Position numbers and translations under genes: made by a program. DNA of 64,000 bases, from positions 62,001 to 126,000 of the forward strand of contig NZ_JACJTU010000021.1 of NCBI RefSeq assembly GCF_014698835.1. Direction: 5' to 3'. A model generated the notes under the pieces. The model worked only from the letters and a program-made list of their open reading frames with translations, did no database searches and was not told the origin of the DNA. Within the stretch, counting starts at the first letter, position 1. The number at the start of each line of letters is the position of its first letter. Shown piece after piece: positions 43,213 to 52,532 of the stretch. The DNA is from Nostoc paludosum FACHB-159 (GTDB lineage Bacteria > Cyanobacteriota > Cyanobacteriia > Cyanobacteriales > Nostocaceae).

Positions 43213-43364
43213 TTAATTTGCTGAATAGGAACTTTCGCAAGCTATCAAAACTAATGGTTTATGCGATTAAGCTTGATGGCTTATAATCCTGAATTTTTAA
43301 ATGCTATTGTTAGCAAATCCGTGGTCATACTTCACATAGCCCGATTTTTTCCCATCGAAGTAGA

Positions 43365-43392
43365 TGTAGAGACGTTGCATTGCAATGTCTCC
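43365..43392. repeat. Dispersed palindromic repeat, second copy
   Basis: Arms tgtagagacgttgca and tgcaatgtctcc form a hairpin. It shares gatgtagagacgttgca with the copy at 1815-1844. Confidence 0.7.
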
Positions 43393-43436
43393 AAGAATGA
43401 CATTTTTAATTGAATTGATTAAACATTTGCATTTTC

Positions 43437-44720
43437 ATGAAAAAAATATTTGCTGAATTAGGAAAGTTTCACAACTTTATCGCTATCAGCGTACTTGTAG
43501 TTCTGTCAATTTCTTTGTTGAGGATGCAATCTTTGGCAAATCCAGAACTCAGTCCGCCAGAATGTCGAGTGAAAAAGTGGGATATACCAATGCCGTTGAC
43601 TAGTGAAAAACAAAATGCACCTGTACAACAGGCAAAACCAGTATTAATTCAAAGAACACCAGTTACTTGTTGTGAAGATGATGCTTCTTGTGTAGATGAA
43701 GTTCTGTATGGAAAAGTATCAGATAAAAAAGCATTATTAACAGCTATCGATCGCAGTTTACAATACCTACAAACTCAAGCAGCTGCAAGTGCTTACCAAA
43801 ACTATCAAGTGAGTGGAATTAGTCGCGATCGCGTACTCAAAAGTTTACAAAGATTCCGCGAAATTCTCTTAAAAACAAATTCTCCAACGGAGTTACATCA
43901 AGCCATAGAAAGAGAATTTATTTATTATCAATCAGTTGGAAAAGATAACAAAGGTGCTGTTTTATTCACCGCCTATTACGAACCACTTTACGCCGCTAGT
44001 CGCGTCCCCACAGCAGAATATCGCTATCCTGTTTATCGATTACCTCCTGATATCAACTCCTGGCCTAAACCTCATCCTACACGTTTACAATTAGAAGGAG
44101 CAGATGGCTTACAAGGTGCAAAGGGTAAATTGCGAGGTTTAGAATTATTTTGGTTCCGCGATCGCCTCGAACCATATATGGTTCAAATTCAAGGTTCAGC
44201 TAAACTTCAACTCACTGATGGAACTCAAACAAGCATAGGTTATGCAGGTAATACTGGTTATAATTACAAAAGCGTTGGTCGAGAATTAGCGAATGATGGC
44301 AAATTACCATTAGAAGGTATGACTATGCCAATTATTCTCGATTATTTCCAAAAACATCCCCAAGAATTAAATATTTATATTCCCCGCGATCGCAGCTTTG
44401 TTTTTTTTCAAGAAAATCACGGCGAACCAGCCCAAGGTTCCATCAATGTACCACTAACAGCAGAGCGTTCTATTGCTACAGATAAATCCCTCATGCCCCC
44501 TGGTGCTTTAGCATTAATTCGTGCTTCTATTCCCTTTGTTAATTCTACCGGAAGCATGGAAGAACGGATTATTAGCCGCTATGTTCTCGACCAAGATACC
44601 GGAGGCGCAATTAAAGGTGCAGGTAGAGTCGATTATTTTTTAGGTACTGGTAAAATCCCAGGCGATCGTGCTGGCGTCACAGTTAGTAATGGGCAATTAT
44701 TTTATCTATTACTAAAGTAG
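43437..44720 (+). CDS. MltA-type lytic transglycosylase
   Basis: 427 aa. N-terminal signal/anchor NFIAISVLVVLSISLLRMQSLA. MltA domain: DNKGAVLFTAYYEPLYAASRVPTAEYRYPVYRLP, GLELFWFRDRLEPYMVQIQGSAKLQLTDGTQTSIGYAGNTGYNYKSVGREL; then the 3D (Asp-Asp-Asp) domain around SRYVLDQDTGGAIKGAGRVDYFLGTG with the catalytic-type aspartates. Cleaves peptidoglycan glycan strands to 1,6-anhydromuramyl products. Located in the periplasm or on the outer membrane. Confidence 0.93.
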   Translation: MKKIFAELGKFHNFIAISVLVVLSISLLRMQSLANPELSPPECRVKKWDIPMPLTSEKQNAPVQQAKPVLIQRTPVTCCEDDASCVDEVLYGKVSDKKALLTAIDRSLQYLQTQAAASAYQNYQVSGISRDRVLKSLQRFREILLKTNSPTELHQAIEREFIYYQSVGKDNKGAVLFTAYYEPLYAASRVPTAEYRYPVYRLPPDINSWPKPHPTRLQLEGADGLQGAKGKLRGLELFWFRDRLEPYMVQIQGSAKLQLTDGTQTSIGYAGNTGYNYKSVGRELANDGKLPLEGMTMPIILDYFQKHPQELNIYIPRDRSFVFFQENHGEPAQGSINVPLTAERSIATDKSLMPPGALALIRASIPFVNSTGSMEERIISRYVLDQDTGGAIKGAGRVDYFLGTGKIPGDRAGVTVSNGQLFYLLLK

Positions 44721-44994
44721 AATTCAGAATTTAAAACTCATGTTTCTAGTTTATCTATTATCTTGTTACTATTACTAATAGTAATAAATTTTCTACATCA
44801 ATTATATTTACAAAATACACAGTATTTCAAGGAAACTTAAGTACGCAATCTAACTTTCAACCCTTGGTAGAAAGCCGATTTTATTTCTGAATTATATTTC
44901 AATACGGTTCAGTTAAGACTAAAACCTTTTGCCAAAGTCAATTTTTTTAACGAACCACAGAGGCGCAGAGGACACAGAGAGAACAAAGAAATGC

Positions 44995-45107
44995 GGCGTT
45001 GCATAAATGCGGGATGAATTAAGATTTTTGACGAAGGCTAAAGGTAGATTCTTTGCGCCTTTGCGCCTTTGCGTGAGGTAAAAATCATCCCTAGATTCAG
45101 CAATGCC
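44995..45107 (+). mobile_element. 113-bp MITE, copy 2
   Basis: Identical over all 113 bp to the reverse complement of 12137-12249. Flanked by the perfect 8-bp direct repeat AGAAATGC (44987-44994 and 45108-45115), a different target from copy 1, which proves independent insertions. Left end GGCGTTGCATAAAT, right end ATTCAGCAATGCC. Contains an internal gcgcctttgcgcctttgcg tandem. Confidence 0.94.
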
Positions 45108-45145
45108 AGAAATGCTTAACTGAACTGTATTGAATTATATTTAAA

Positions 45146-45173
45146 GTAGGGTAGCACAGCTGTGCTACCCTAC
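45146..45173. repeat. 28-bp perfect palindrome
   Basis: GTAGGGTAGCACAG followed directly by its exact reverse complement. A single half-site with the same 14 bases is at 8355-8368. It could fold into a loopless cruciform or be a dispersed repeat; it lacks a T run, so is not a classic terminator. Confidence 0.85.
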
Positions 45174-45268
45174 AAATTATCTGTACTTCAGATACATAAA
45201 CTATTGATTTGGAATCAAAGAAATGTCTGGGTATGGTAATTAAGAATTAGAAATTGCCCAAAGCAGCA

Positions 45269-45502
45269 TTAACCTTCTAAATCTAGCTCAACATCATCAT
45301 CATCATGATCGTAAGGAATATCATCTAGATCTATCATTTCTGATATTTCTTCTATTTCACCTAAATAATCAGATTCTTGATGTTCGCGTTCTATGAGACG
45401 ACCACTTGACTTTAGCCATTCCAAAAGAATAAATTCATTACTTGTGCGAATGACAGGCGCTCGCTGATTACGAGGTTCTTCACGCAAAGGGCTTGTAGGC
45501 AT
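45269..45502 (-). CDS. DUF3134 family small acidic protein
   Basis: 77 aa: N-terminal PTSPLREEPRNQRAPVIRTSNEFILLEWLKSSGRLIERE, then a very acidic tail (DLDDIPYDHDDDDVELDLEG). The NQRAPVIR...ILEWL pattern matches the cyanobacterial DUF3134 family as I remember it. Soluble, function unknown. Confidence 0.8.
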   Translation of the reverse strand: MPTSPLREEPRNQRAPVIRTSNEFILLEWLKSSGRLIEREHQESDYLGEIEEISEMIDLDDIPYDHDDDDVELDLEG

Positions 45503-46537
45503 AAAAAAAACTCACTATCGATATAAGTTCAAGTACTATCAGTATACTATTTGGATTTTTGACACAGTTTACTGTCGGTTATGGAAATTTATGACAGTAA
45601 TATAACGTGAGTTCGACGAAGCTCTCCCTGCCTTTAACTTTAGTTCAAGTTTATCTGCGAGTCCAAGAAGGACGATTTTGCGTAGTAAAACCTCTTAGAG
45701 GTTTTTTGATTGAGTAAACAGGGCAGACAATATATGAGCCATCGAATTCACATTAATATATGAGTTTCTTAGAGGTATTCCAGTACAGTTTCCTCCGCTA
45801 AAAATTTTCATTTTCGGAATCCTCGAAGGTAAATTTTTCAAATCGATTCCTGAAATAAAATACCTCCAGAATCAAACTGTGTAGAGATTTAGATTCGGAG
45901 AGGTCTCTATTATATAGTCACTAACATGACCGAAAATATTTCTCAAGTTAACTTAATTATAACATAGTTGGCAGTTTAACTTTTTTAACTATTGTGACCG
46001 ACAGCTATTTAGTCATCAAGAACAGGATGATTGTATTTAATTGCTACTTTGAATTAATTAAGTACTCTGCACTTAAGTTATTATTTTTACTCAGTAATAT
46101 GAGAAATAAAGGTTAAGGGAATTCTAGAAATTAGACGATGCAATTTTGAGAGTGAAAATGATGATTCAGATGCTTTGTCTGCTTCCAGAACTGACACAGG
46201 CGTGAGATATTTTTAGTTGAAAGTCTCTAAATAGTGATAGCGATCGCACGATCTCATAAATCTCATAAACTAATGTGGGCACTGGTTTTGGTTAGCTCAA
46301 GTACTTACTTTCAGCTTTTATTCAGTGCCCAACACTAGATGGTATCATGCAAAAACTCTAAGGGTGAACAATTCTACGGCATTTGTGATCTTGATACACT
46401 AAGCTATCTCAAGACTGCTTTTTTCACACCTTCTTTAGAGGTTTTAATACTAAATTGTGTTCGACCAGAATATTCTTACTCCTTCCTCTTAGTCAGATTT
46501 ACTATCTTTGAATCCAACTTAGTATAAACTCCTCAAA
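45503..46537. other. Intergenic, 1035 bp
   Basis: No protein gene supported; a 62-codon frame at 46339-46527 has no ribosome binding site. Contains an orphan plus-strand terminator at 45687-45707. The remainder is AT-rich without repeats I can define. Confidence 0.6.
45687..45707 (+). terminator. Orphan Rho-independent terminator, possible small RNA end
   Basis: AAAACCTC, loop TTA, GAGGTTTT with a total of six T residues. No plus-strand gene precedes it for almost 1 kb. A TAATATAAC box at 45598-45606 could start a transcript of about 95 nt ending here. A small RNA is a guess. Confidence 0.5.
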
Positions 46538-49500
46538 TTATTGAACAAGACTAAAATTAGCTTGCACAATAATATCGTTAAAATCTCTGTCACCACCATT
46601 TTCTAGATCTTCAAAGCCAAAGATGTTGTTCCCCAACAGACGAATATGATCAACCCTGTCAGCGTTAGCGCCTAAGAATGAGAAGTAAACTTGTGGATCG
46701 TTATTAGAATTGTTATCTAAAATGGCATCTGGTCTGCCATCGATAATGATAAATGGTGCAAAGATAGAACCAGGCTCGAAAGTGCCGGTATAACTTGCCG
46801 TACCTTGGTTGTTCACAGTAAGATCAATTCCTGCAACCCGCTGACGCACAGCAGCTTGGGCATAACCAGCTTGTCCAACGAGAATATCTACCGTACCATC
46901 ACCATTGGTATCAATACCACCATTTTCATCAGCTACTTTATAGAATCCCACAAAATTATTGAACGCAGCTTCTCGGTTGATAACAAAATTAGCTGTTACC
47001 TGTTGTTCAATATCTCTGAAGTCAATTAATTCTTTTTGCGGCTGACCTTGTAAACTTTTACCTAAAGGTATTGGATTATTTGTAGGCTGAATTGTTACTA
47101 CTAAATTCTGAAAATCATTAGTGCTATTACCAGAACCATCTTTCCAAGCTAAGGAAAATGCATTGTTGTCTAAACTTTTAATCTGCTGGTTTGATGAGTC
47201 AGAAAACAATACATCACTGATTGGTGTGATATTACTTAGCACATTTTCAGTTGTACTGTTTTTGACTAAATAAAATCTCAGGTTTGTATCAGATGAAAAT
47301 TCTAATACACTCTCAACAAGGCTGTTGCTGAACCCATTGGGTGGATTTGCAATAGCTGAGAAAATCACCTGTCCTCGTTCTAGAGCTTGGCGAGCGTAAC
47401 CTGCTTCGCCTGGAGCAATACCATCAATACTGCCCGTAGCATCATCAACAGCATACACACCCAACTCATTCACCAGTGTAGAATTGCTGGCTGTGATAGC
47501 AACTTCGAGTGTTACTTGACCATTGCCACTTTTGATATTAAAGACATCATTACCACTGTTTGTCAGTTGTGGAAGCTGTGGCTGTGGCTGTGGTTCTGCT
47601 TCTGGTTCTGCTTCTGGTTCTGGTTCAGGCTGTGGTTCTGGTTCTGGCTGTGGTTCTGGTTCGGGCTGTGGAGTACCAAAGACGACATAACTTTGCCCAG
47701 CACCAGAGGAAGCGCCAGTTGCACCGATAATTAAATCATCAGCACCATCATCATTGACATCACCAGCAGCACTAACTGAAATACCTGAAGAATCATTAGC
47801 ATTAATGCCATTGATGGCAAAGCCGTTGCTGGGGTCAAGGTTGGAGAGGTCGAGTTGGGCACTAAAGCCGTTACTGCTACCGAAGACGACATAGCTTTGT
47901 CCAGCAATGGAAGAGGCGAAAGGTGCGCCGATAATTAGGTCATCGATACCGTCGTCGTTGACATCCCCAGCACCACTAACTGAGTAACCTGAAACATCAT
48001 TGCTGTTAATACCGTTGATGACAAAACCATTGCTGCCATCAAGAGTCGAGAGGTCAAGACTGGCACTAAAGCTGTTGCCGCCAAACAGCACATAGCTGCT
48101 TCCTGCACCAGAAGCGGCGTTGTATGCACCAATAATAATGTCGTTGATGCCGTCATCGTTGATATCCCCAGCATTGCTGACTGAAGCGCCAAAGAAATCG
48201 CTGGCATTGCCATTAATCACAAAGCCGTTGCTGCCATTGAGAGTCGAGAGGTCAAGGCTGGCACTGAAGTTGTTAGTGCTGCCAAACACCACATAGCTCT
48301 TGGCGTTACCAGATGCACCAATAATGATGTCGTCGATGTTGTCGCCATTGATGTCCCCAGCACTACTGACTGAGTTCCCAAAAGAGTCATTGGCATTACC
48401 GTTAATGGTAAAACCATTGCTGCCGTCAAGAGTCGAGAGGTCAAGACTGGGATTGAAGCCATCACTGCTACCAAACACCACGTAGGTCTGTCCGGCTCCA
48501 GATGCTGCACCTGAAGCGCCAATAATTAAATCGTCGATGCCATCATTGTTGATGTCTCCAGCACTACTGACTGAGTTACCTGAGGAGTCTGAGAAGCCAT
48601 CGGAGTTGGTGGCATTAATACCATTGATGACAAAGCCATTGCTGCCGTTGAGATTAGAAACATCGAGGCTGGAACTAAAGTCACTACTGCTACCAAATAC
48701 CACGTAGCTTTGTCCGGCTCCTGAGGCTGCACCCGAAGCGCCAATAATTAAGTCGTCGATGCCGTCATCGTTGATGTCTCCGGCATTGCTGACTGAGCCG
48801 CCAAAAGATTGATTCGCACCACCGTTGATGGCAAAACCGTTGCTGCCGTCGAGAGTCGAGGGGTCAAGGTTGGCACTAAAATCGCTAGTGCTACCAAATA
48901 CTACATAACTTTGCCCTGCTCCTGGTGCGCCAATTATTATGTCGGCGATGCCGTCAGCGTTGATGTCTCCAGCATTGCTGACTGATGTGCCAAATGAGTC
49001 ATTAGCATTTATGCCGTTGATGGCAAACCCGTTGCTGCCGTTGAGAGTCGAGAGGTTAAATATGACTTGTGGCTGTGGTTCTGGTTCGGGCTGTGGAGTA
49101 CCAAAGACGACATAACTTTGCCCAGCACCAGAGGAAGCGCCAGTTGCACCGATAATTAAATCATCAGCACCATCATCATTGACATCACCAGCAGCACTAA
49201 CTGAAATACCTGAAGAATCATTAGCATTAATGCCATTGATGGCAAAGCCGTTGCTGGGGTCAAGGTTGGAGAGGTCGAGTTGGGCACTAAAGCCGTTACT
49301 GCTACCAAACACCACATAACTTTGTCCAGCAATGGCAGAGGCGAAAGGTGCGCCAATTAATATGTCATCGATGCCATCGTCGTTGACATCCCCAGCACCA
49401 CTAACTGAGTAACCTGAAACATCATTGCTGTTAATACCGTTGATGACAAAACCATTGCTGCCATCAAGAGTCGAGAGGTCAAAACTGGCATTAAAGCTGT

Positions 49501-50497
49501 TGCCGCCAAACAGCACATAGCTGCTTCCTGCACCAGAAGCGGCGTTGTATGCACCAATAATAATGTCGTTGATGCCGTCATCGTTGATATCCCCAGCATT
49601 GCTGACTGAAGCGCCAAAGAAATCGCTGGCATTGCCATTAATCACAAAGCCGTTGCTGCCATTGAGAGTCGAGAGGTCAAGGCTGGCACTGAAGTTGTTA
49701 GTGCTGCCAAACACCACATAGCTCTTGGCGTTACCAGATGCACCAATAATGATGTCGTCGATGTTGTCGCCATTGATGTCCCCAGCACTACTGACTGAGT
49801 TCCCAAAAGAGTCATTGGCATTACCGTTAATGGTAAAACCATTGCTGCCGTCAAGAGTCGAGAGGTCAAGACTGGGATTGAAGCCATCACTGCTACCAAA
49901 CACCACGTAGGTCTGTCCGGCTCCAGATGCTGCACCTGAAGCGCCAATAATTAAATCGTCGATGCCATCATTGTTGATGTCTCCAGCACTACTGACTGAG
50001 TTACCTGAGGAGTCTGAGAAGCCATCGGAGTTGGTGGCATTAATACCATTGATGACAAAGCCATTGCTGCCGTTGAGATTAGAAACATCGAGGCTGGAAC
50101 TAAAGCCACTACTGCTACCAAATACCACGTAGCTTTGTCCGGCTCCTGAGGCTGCACCCGAAGCGCCAATAATTAAGTCGTCGATGCCGTCATCGTTGAT
50201 GTCTCCGGCATTGCTGACTGAGCCGCCAAAAGATTGATTCGCACCACCGTTGATGGCAAAACCGTTGCTGCCGTCGAGAGTCGAGGGGTCGAGGTTGGCA
50301 CTAAAATCGCTAGTGCTACCAAATACTACATAACTTTGCCCTGCTCCTGGTGCGCCAATTATTATGTCGGCGATGCCGTCAGCGTTTACGTCTCCGGCAC
50401 TGCTGACTGAGTTGCCTGAGGAGTCTGTGCCACTGCCGTTGAGGCTAAAGCCGTTGCTGCCGTTAAGCTCCGAGAGGTTGGATAATGGATCAGCCAT
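46538..50497 (-). CDS. Large FG-GAP (integrin-alpha-like beta-propeller) protein with DUF4114 C-terminus
   Basis: 1319 aa. Residues about 1-960 are around fourteen FG-GAP blades, each of the form LDGSNGFAINGxxxxDSFGxSVSxAGDINDDGIDDLIIGAxxAxxGAGQSYVVFG. DxNxDGxxD loops bind calcium as in integrin alpha propellers. Two nearly identical runs are separated by PQPEPEPQPQ, showing a recent internal duplication. A Pro/Glu/Gln spacer (about 955-990) leads to a C-terminal region ending in GNNIFGFEDLENGGDRDFNDIIVQANF, the DUF4114 motif. No signal peptide, so export would rely on a C-terminal (type I) signal, unproven. Likely a surface adhesin. Confidence 0.9.
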   Translation of the reverse strand: MADPLSNLSELNGSNGFSLNGSGTDSSGNSVSSAGDVNADGIADIIIGAPGAGQSYVVFGSTSDFSANLDPSTLDGSNGFAINGGANQSFGGSVSNAGDINDDGIDDLIIGASGAASGAGQSYVVFGSSSGFSSSLDVSNLNGSNGFVINGINATNSDGFSDSSGNSVSSAGDINNDGIDDLIIGASGAASGAGQTYVVFGSSDGFNPSLDLSTLDGSNGFTINGNANDSFGNSVSSAGDINGDNIDDIIIGASGNAKSYVVFGSTNNFSASLDLSTLNGSNGFVINGNASDFFGASVSNAGDINDDGINDIIIGAYNAASGAGSSYVLFGGNSFNASFDLSTLDGSNGFVINGINSNDVSGYSVSGAGDVNDDGIDDILIGAPFASAIAGQSYVVFGSSNGFSAQLDLSNLDPSNGFAINGINANDSSGISVSAAGDVNDDGADDLIIGATGASSGAGQSYVVFGTPQPEPEPQPQVIFNLSTLNGSNGFAINGINANDSFGTSVSNAGDINADGIADIIIGAPGAGQSYVVFGSTSDFSANLDPSTLDGSNGFAINGGANQSFGGSVSNAGDINDDGIDDLIIGASGAASGAGQSYVVFGSSSDFSSSLDVSNLNGSNGFVINGINATNSDGFSDSSGNSVSSAGDINNDGIDDLIIGASGAASGAGQTYVVFGSSDGFNPSLDLSTLDGSNGFTINGNANDSFGNSVSSAGDINGDNIDDIIIGASGNAKSYVVFGSTNNFSASLDLSTLNGSNGFVINGNASDFFGASVSNAGDINDDGINDIIIGAYNAASGAGSSYVLFGGNSFSASLDLSTLDGSNGFVINGINSNDVSGYSVSGAGDVNDDGIDDLIIGAPFASSIAGQSYVVFGSSNGFSAQLDLSNLDPSNGFAINGINANDSSGISVSAAGDVNDDGADDLIIGATGASSGAGQSYVVFGTPQPEPEPQPEPEPQPEPEPEAEPEAEPQPQPQLPQLTNSGNDVFNIKSGNGQVTLEVAITASNSTLVNELGVYAVDDATGSIDGIAPGEAGYARQALERGQVIFSAIANPPNGFSNSLVESVLEFSSDTNLRFYLVKNSTTENVLSNITPISDVLFSDSSNQQIKSLDNNAFSLAWKDGSGNSTNDFQNLVVTIQPTNNPIPLGKSLQGQPQKELIDFRDIEQQVTANFVINREAAFNNFVGFYKVADENGGIDTNGDGTVDILVGQAGYAQAAVRQRVAGIDLTVNNQGTASYTGTFEPGSIFAPFIIIDGRPDAILDNNSNNDPQVYFSFLGANADRVDHIRLLGNNIFGFEDLENGGDRDFNDIIVQANFSLVQ
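47646..48961. repeat. Long direct repeat, copy A (offset 1425 bp from copy B)
   Basis: About 1.3 kb nearly identical to 49071-50386, including the ggctgtggttctggttcggg start. Differences are few and scattered (for example around 47880-47945 versus 49305-49370). Encodes one seven-blade set of the FG-GAP protein. Confidence 0.88.
49071..50386. repeat. Long direct repeat, copy B
   Basis: See copy A. The duplicated unit of 1425 bp is in frame (475 codons), so each unit adds a full propeller plus PEP spacer to the protein. Confidence 0.88.
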
Positions 50498-51149
50498 GAT
50501 TTTATTGTATGTTTGTTGTTAGCAATGGAATATATTTAGAACTTTTAAACAAGTAACGTTAGTATTTGTTAAAAGTTAGGTTAAGTAAATCAAATTAAAA
50601 ATTATTGTATTTTTATGATATGGGTTGGCAGATTATTTTTTTGCAGTTATTTAAAGGAGTTAATATCTTTTCAATTTTGAGATTACGAGTTCCATGAAAA
50701 AGAGCGTTGTTAATGAAGTTGCTAGATTAAATCAAACATAAAATCAAGTTTCAGCAAGTAAGAAAAATACTATTAGTTAGTTGATTTACAACACTATTGC
50801 TAAAAGCTAATATAATGATTTTATTTATACTTAGTTAATATTTATCTAAATCATAAACATCAAGATTGACGAATACGAATAATCGCCCAAATAAAACTTC
50901 AGAATTATAAATATAATCCTGAAGCATAATTCTCATATCCTTACCAGAATTTTTTAGTAAACCTAGAAAAAGGTGTTACTGATTCAGAGTATGAATTTTG
51001 CTTTGCACCAAAAGGCAACAACAAAGTTTTCCAGCTTTGGAGTTTGAAATTTCATACTTCAATTCAGCAACACTGCTAACGATAGTTAAGATGTGCCAAC
51101 TAAATTAATAGTTGAGTTTTCGGATAGGTTACTAGGTTGATTTCCAAAC
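50498..51149. other. Intergenic, 652 bp, AT-rich
   Basis: No ORF. Holds the probable terminator at 50897-50924 and the upstream region of the FG-GAP gene. Nothing else recognised. Confidence 0.55.
50897..50924 (-). terminator. Probable terminator of the PstS-like gene
   Basis: Minus strand arms CTTCAGGATTAT / ATAATTCTGAAG (one mismatch) with a short AT loop, followed by TTTTATTT. 225 bp beyond the PstS-like stop codon. AT-rich stem, so moderate confidence. Confidence 0.45.
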
Positions 51150-52532
51150 CTAAGGGCTGGTAGTATTCACAAAAGTATTCACAACATTTCTAGATTGAGT
51201 TTTAATGGCAGCCGGAAGAGGAGCATAGCCACGAGCTATAGCTATACTGTCTGCTGTGGGACTTGAGGTTGGTGTACCTCCTAAAGCCCAGTTGATAAAA
51301 GCCCTAATATTAGTTGCTATGGTAGTGTCTGCGTATCTGTCATAAAACAGCAAATAACTTGCTGTAGAAATGGGATAGGCAGTTGAAGGAGCTGGGTCGG
51401 CCAAATTATCAATTCTAACCAGTCTGTTAGCGGGAGCAGCACCATATGTGACGATGGTTCCACCACTCAAAGCGCCTTGAATTCCGGCTGTTGTAGGGCC
51501 AACGTATGTACCTGCTTTGTTGCGTAAGAGTGCGGCAGGTAGACTTCTAGCTAACCGAGTAGCACTATCAACATAACCAATTGCACCAGTAGTACTTGAA
51601 ATCGTAGTTGCTACTGCTCCACCTCCTGAGGCAGATAGGAAGCTTGCTGGCCAAACAACTGTATTGGCTGGTGGTGTAGGAGGTACGGTGCCTGAAGTAC
51701 TTACGCTACCTACTCCTCTATTCCATACAGAGGTTGTTTGAAGACCTGAAGTCGCAGCAGTTTGACACGCAGTATTGAGATGAGTGCTTAATACAAATGT
51801 ACTACCACTGCTGTCACTACGACGTACAACTCTGATGGGTAAATTGGCTGCGATGACTGCGCCGCCATTATCAGTTCTGATTCTGCTATCGTTCCAATTT
51901 GTGATGCTGCCGTTCAAAATACCACAGTAAGTATTTCGCGAAAGTCTCAGTCCAGCTGCTGGTATGGTAAGACCAGTACGGTTGTAGGATAAGGTGATTC
52001 CGACACCCACCACAGGCACTTGAATGGCCTTACCACTATTGGGTTTTCCACTACCAGTAGTAACTACTTGTTCTACTTGTGTTCCTGCCAAAGGATCGTC
52101 ACTAGCTGCAAAAGAGACTGGGGGTAAGATGGTAGGGCCAGGTGATGCAGGTGGTACGGTTTGGCTGAAAAAGGCTGTTAGGCCTGCGCCACTACCAACT
52201 GAAGCATATCTGAATGTGACGGCAGAATTGACTGGGCCATTTGTTGCACCAGCAGGATCGTTGAGGGATGGAGGATTTCCAACACCGTAAAAGTTAAACC
52301 ATGAGTTTTGTGGGCTGAAAGGAGCGGTAGTTCCTGTACCTACAAACAAAGTGTTTACAGTACTTGCGCCTGCTCCATTTATGGAAAGTACTCCAGTTGG
52401 AGGAGGAGTGGTGGAGGTCTGAGCTAGAGATTTTTCGCTAGCAGATTGACCTGCTACTAAACCAATTGTGATGGCAAGTACAGAAATCGAACTTATCAAA
52501 TGATTCGATTGGCGATCGCAATAAAAAACCAT
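51150..52532 (-). CDS. PstS-like phosphate/substrate-binding protein, orphan
   Basis: 460 aa. Signal sequence SISVLAITIGLVAGQSASEKSLAQ. PstS-type landmarks: LSINGAGASTVNTLF, FRYASVGSGAGLTAFF, VSFAASDDPL, VQVPVVGVGITLSYNRT in variant form, YCGILNGSITNWNDSRI, RVVRRSDSSGSTFVLSTHLN, and TTISSTTGAIGYVD. It is longer than transport PstS (about 340 aa) because of Gly/Pro/Ser/Thr-rich inserts. No pstC, pstA or pstB gene is nearby. Could be a periplasmic phosphate scavenger or extracellular binding protein rather than a transporter subunit. Confidence 0.85.
   Translation of the reverse strand: MVFYCDRQSNHLISSISVLAITIGLVAGQSASEKSLAQTSTTPPPTGVLSINGAGASTVNTLFVGTGTTAPFSPQNSWFNFYGVGNPPSLNDPAGATNGPVNSAVTFRYASVGSGAGLTAFFSQTVPPASPGPTILPPVSFAASDDPLAGTQVEQVVTTGSGKPNSGKAIQVPVVGVGITLSYNRTGLTIPAAGLRLSRNTYCGILNGSITNWNDSRIRTDNGGAVIAANLPIRVVRRSDSSGSTFVLSTHLNTACQTAATSGLQTTSVWNRGVGSVSTSGTVPPTPPANTVVWPASFLSASGGGAVATTISSTTGAIGYVDSATRLARSLPAALLRNKAGTYVGPTTAGIQGALSGGTIVTYGAAPANRLVRIDNLADPAPSTAYPISTASYLLFYDRYADTTIATNIRAFINWALGGTPTSSPTADSIAIARGYAPLPAAIKTQSRNVVNTFVNTTSP

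Larger units (their letters stand above)
44721..45268. other. Intergenic, 548 bp, holds MITE copy 2 and a perfect palindrome
   Basis: Apart from the two elements annotated separately and a gaggcgcagaggacacagaga repeat (44960-44981), no gene or RNA is seen. Confidence 0.7.

Noticed and set aside
46339..46527. 62-codon plus-strand frame
   Set aside because: No ribosome binding site or similarity pattern.
47387..50169. Many open frames antisense or out of frame in the FG-GAP gene
   Set aside because: Repetitive composition of the propeller repeats opens alternative frames; they duplicate with the repeat and encode low-complexity peptides.
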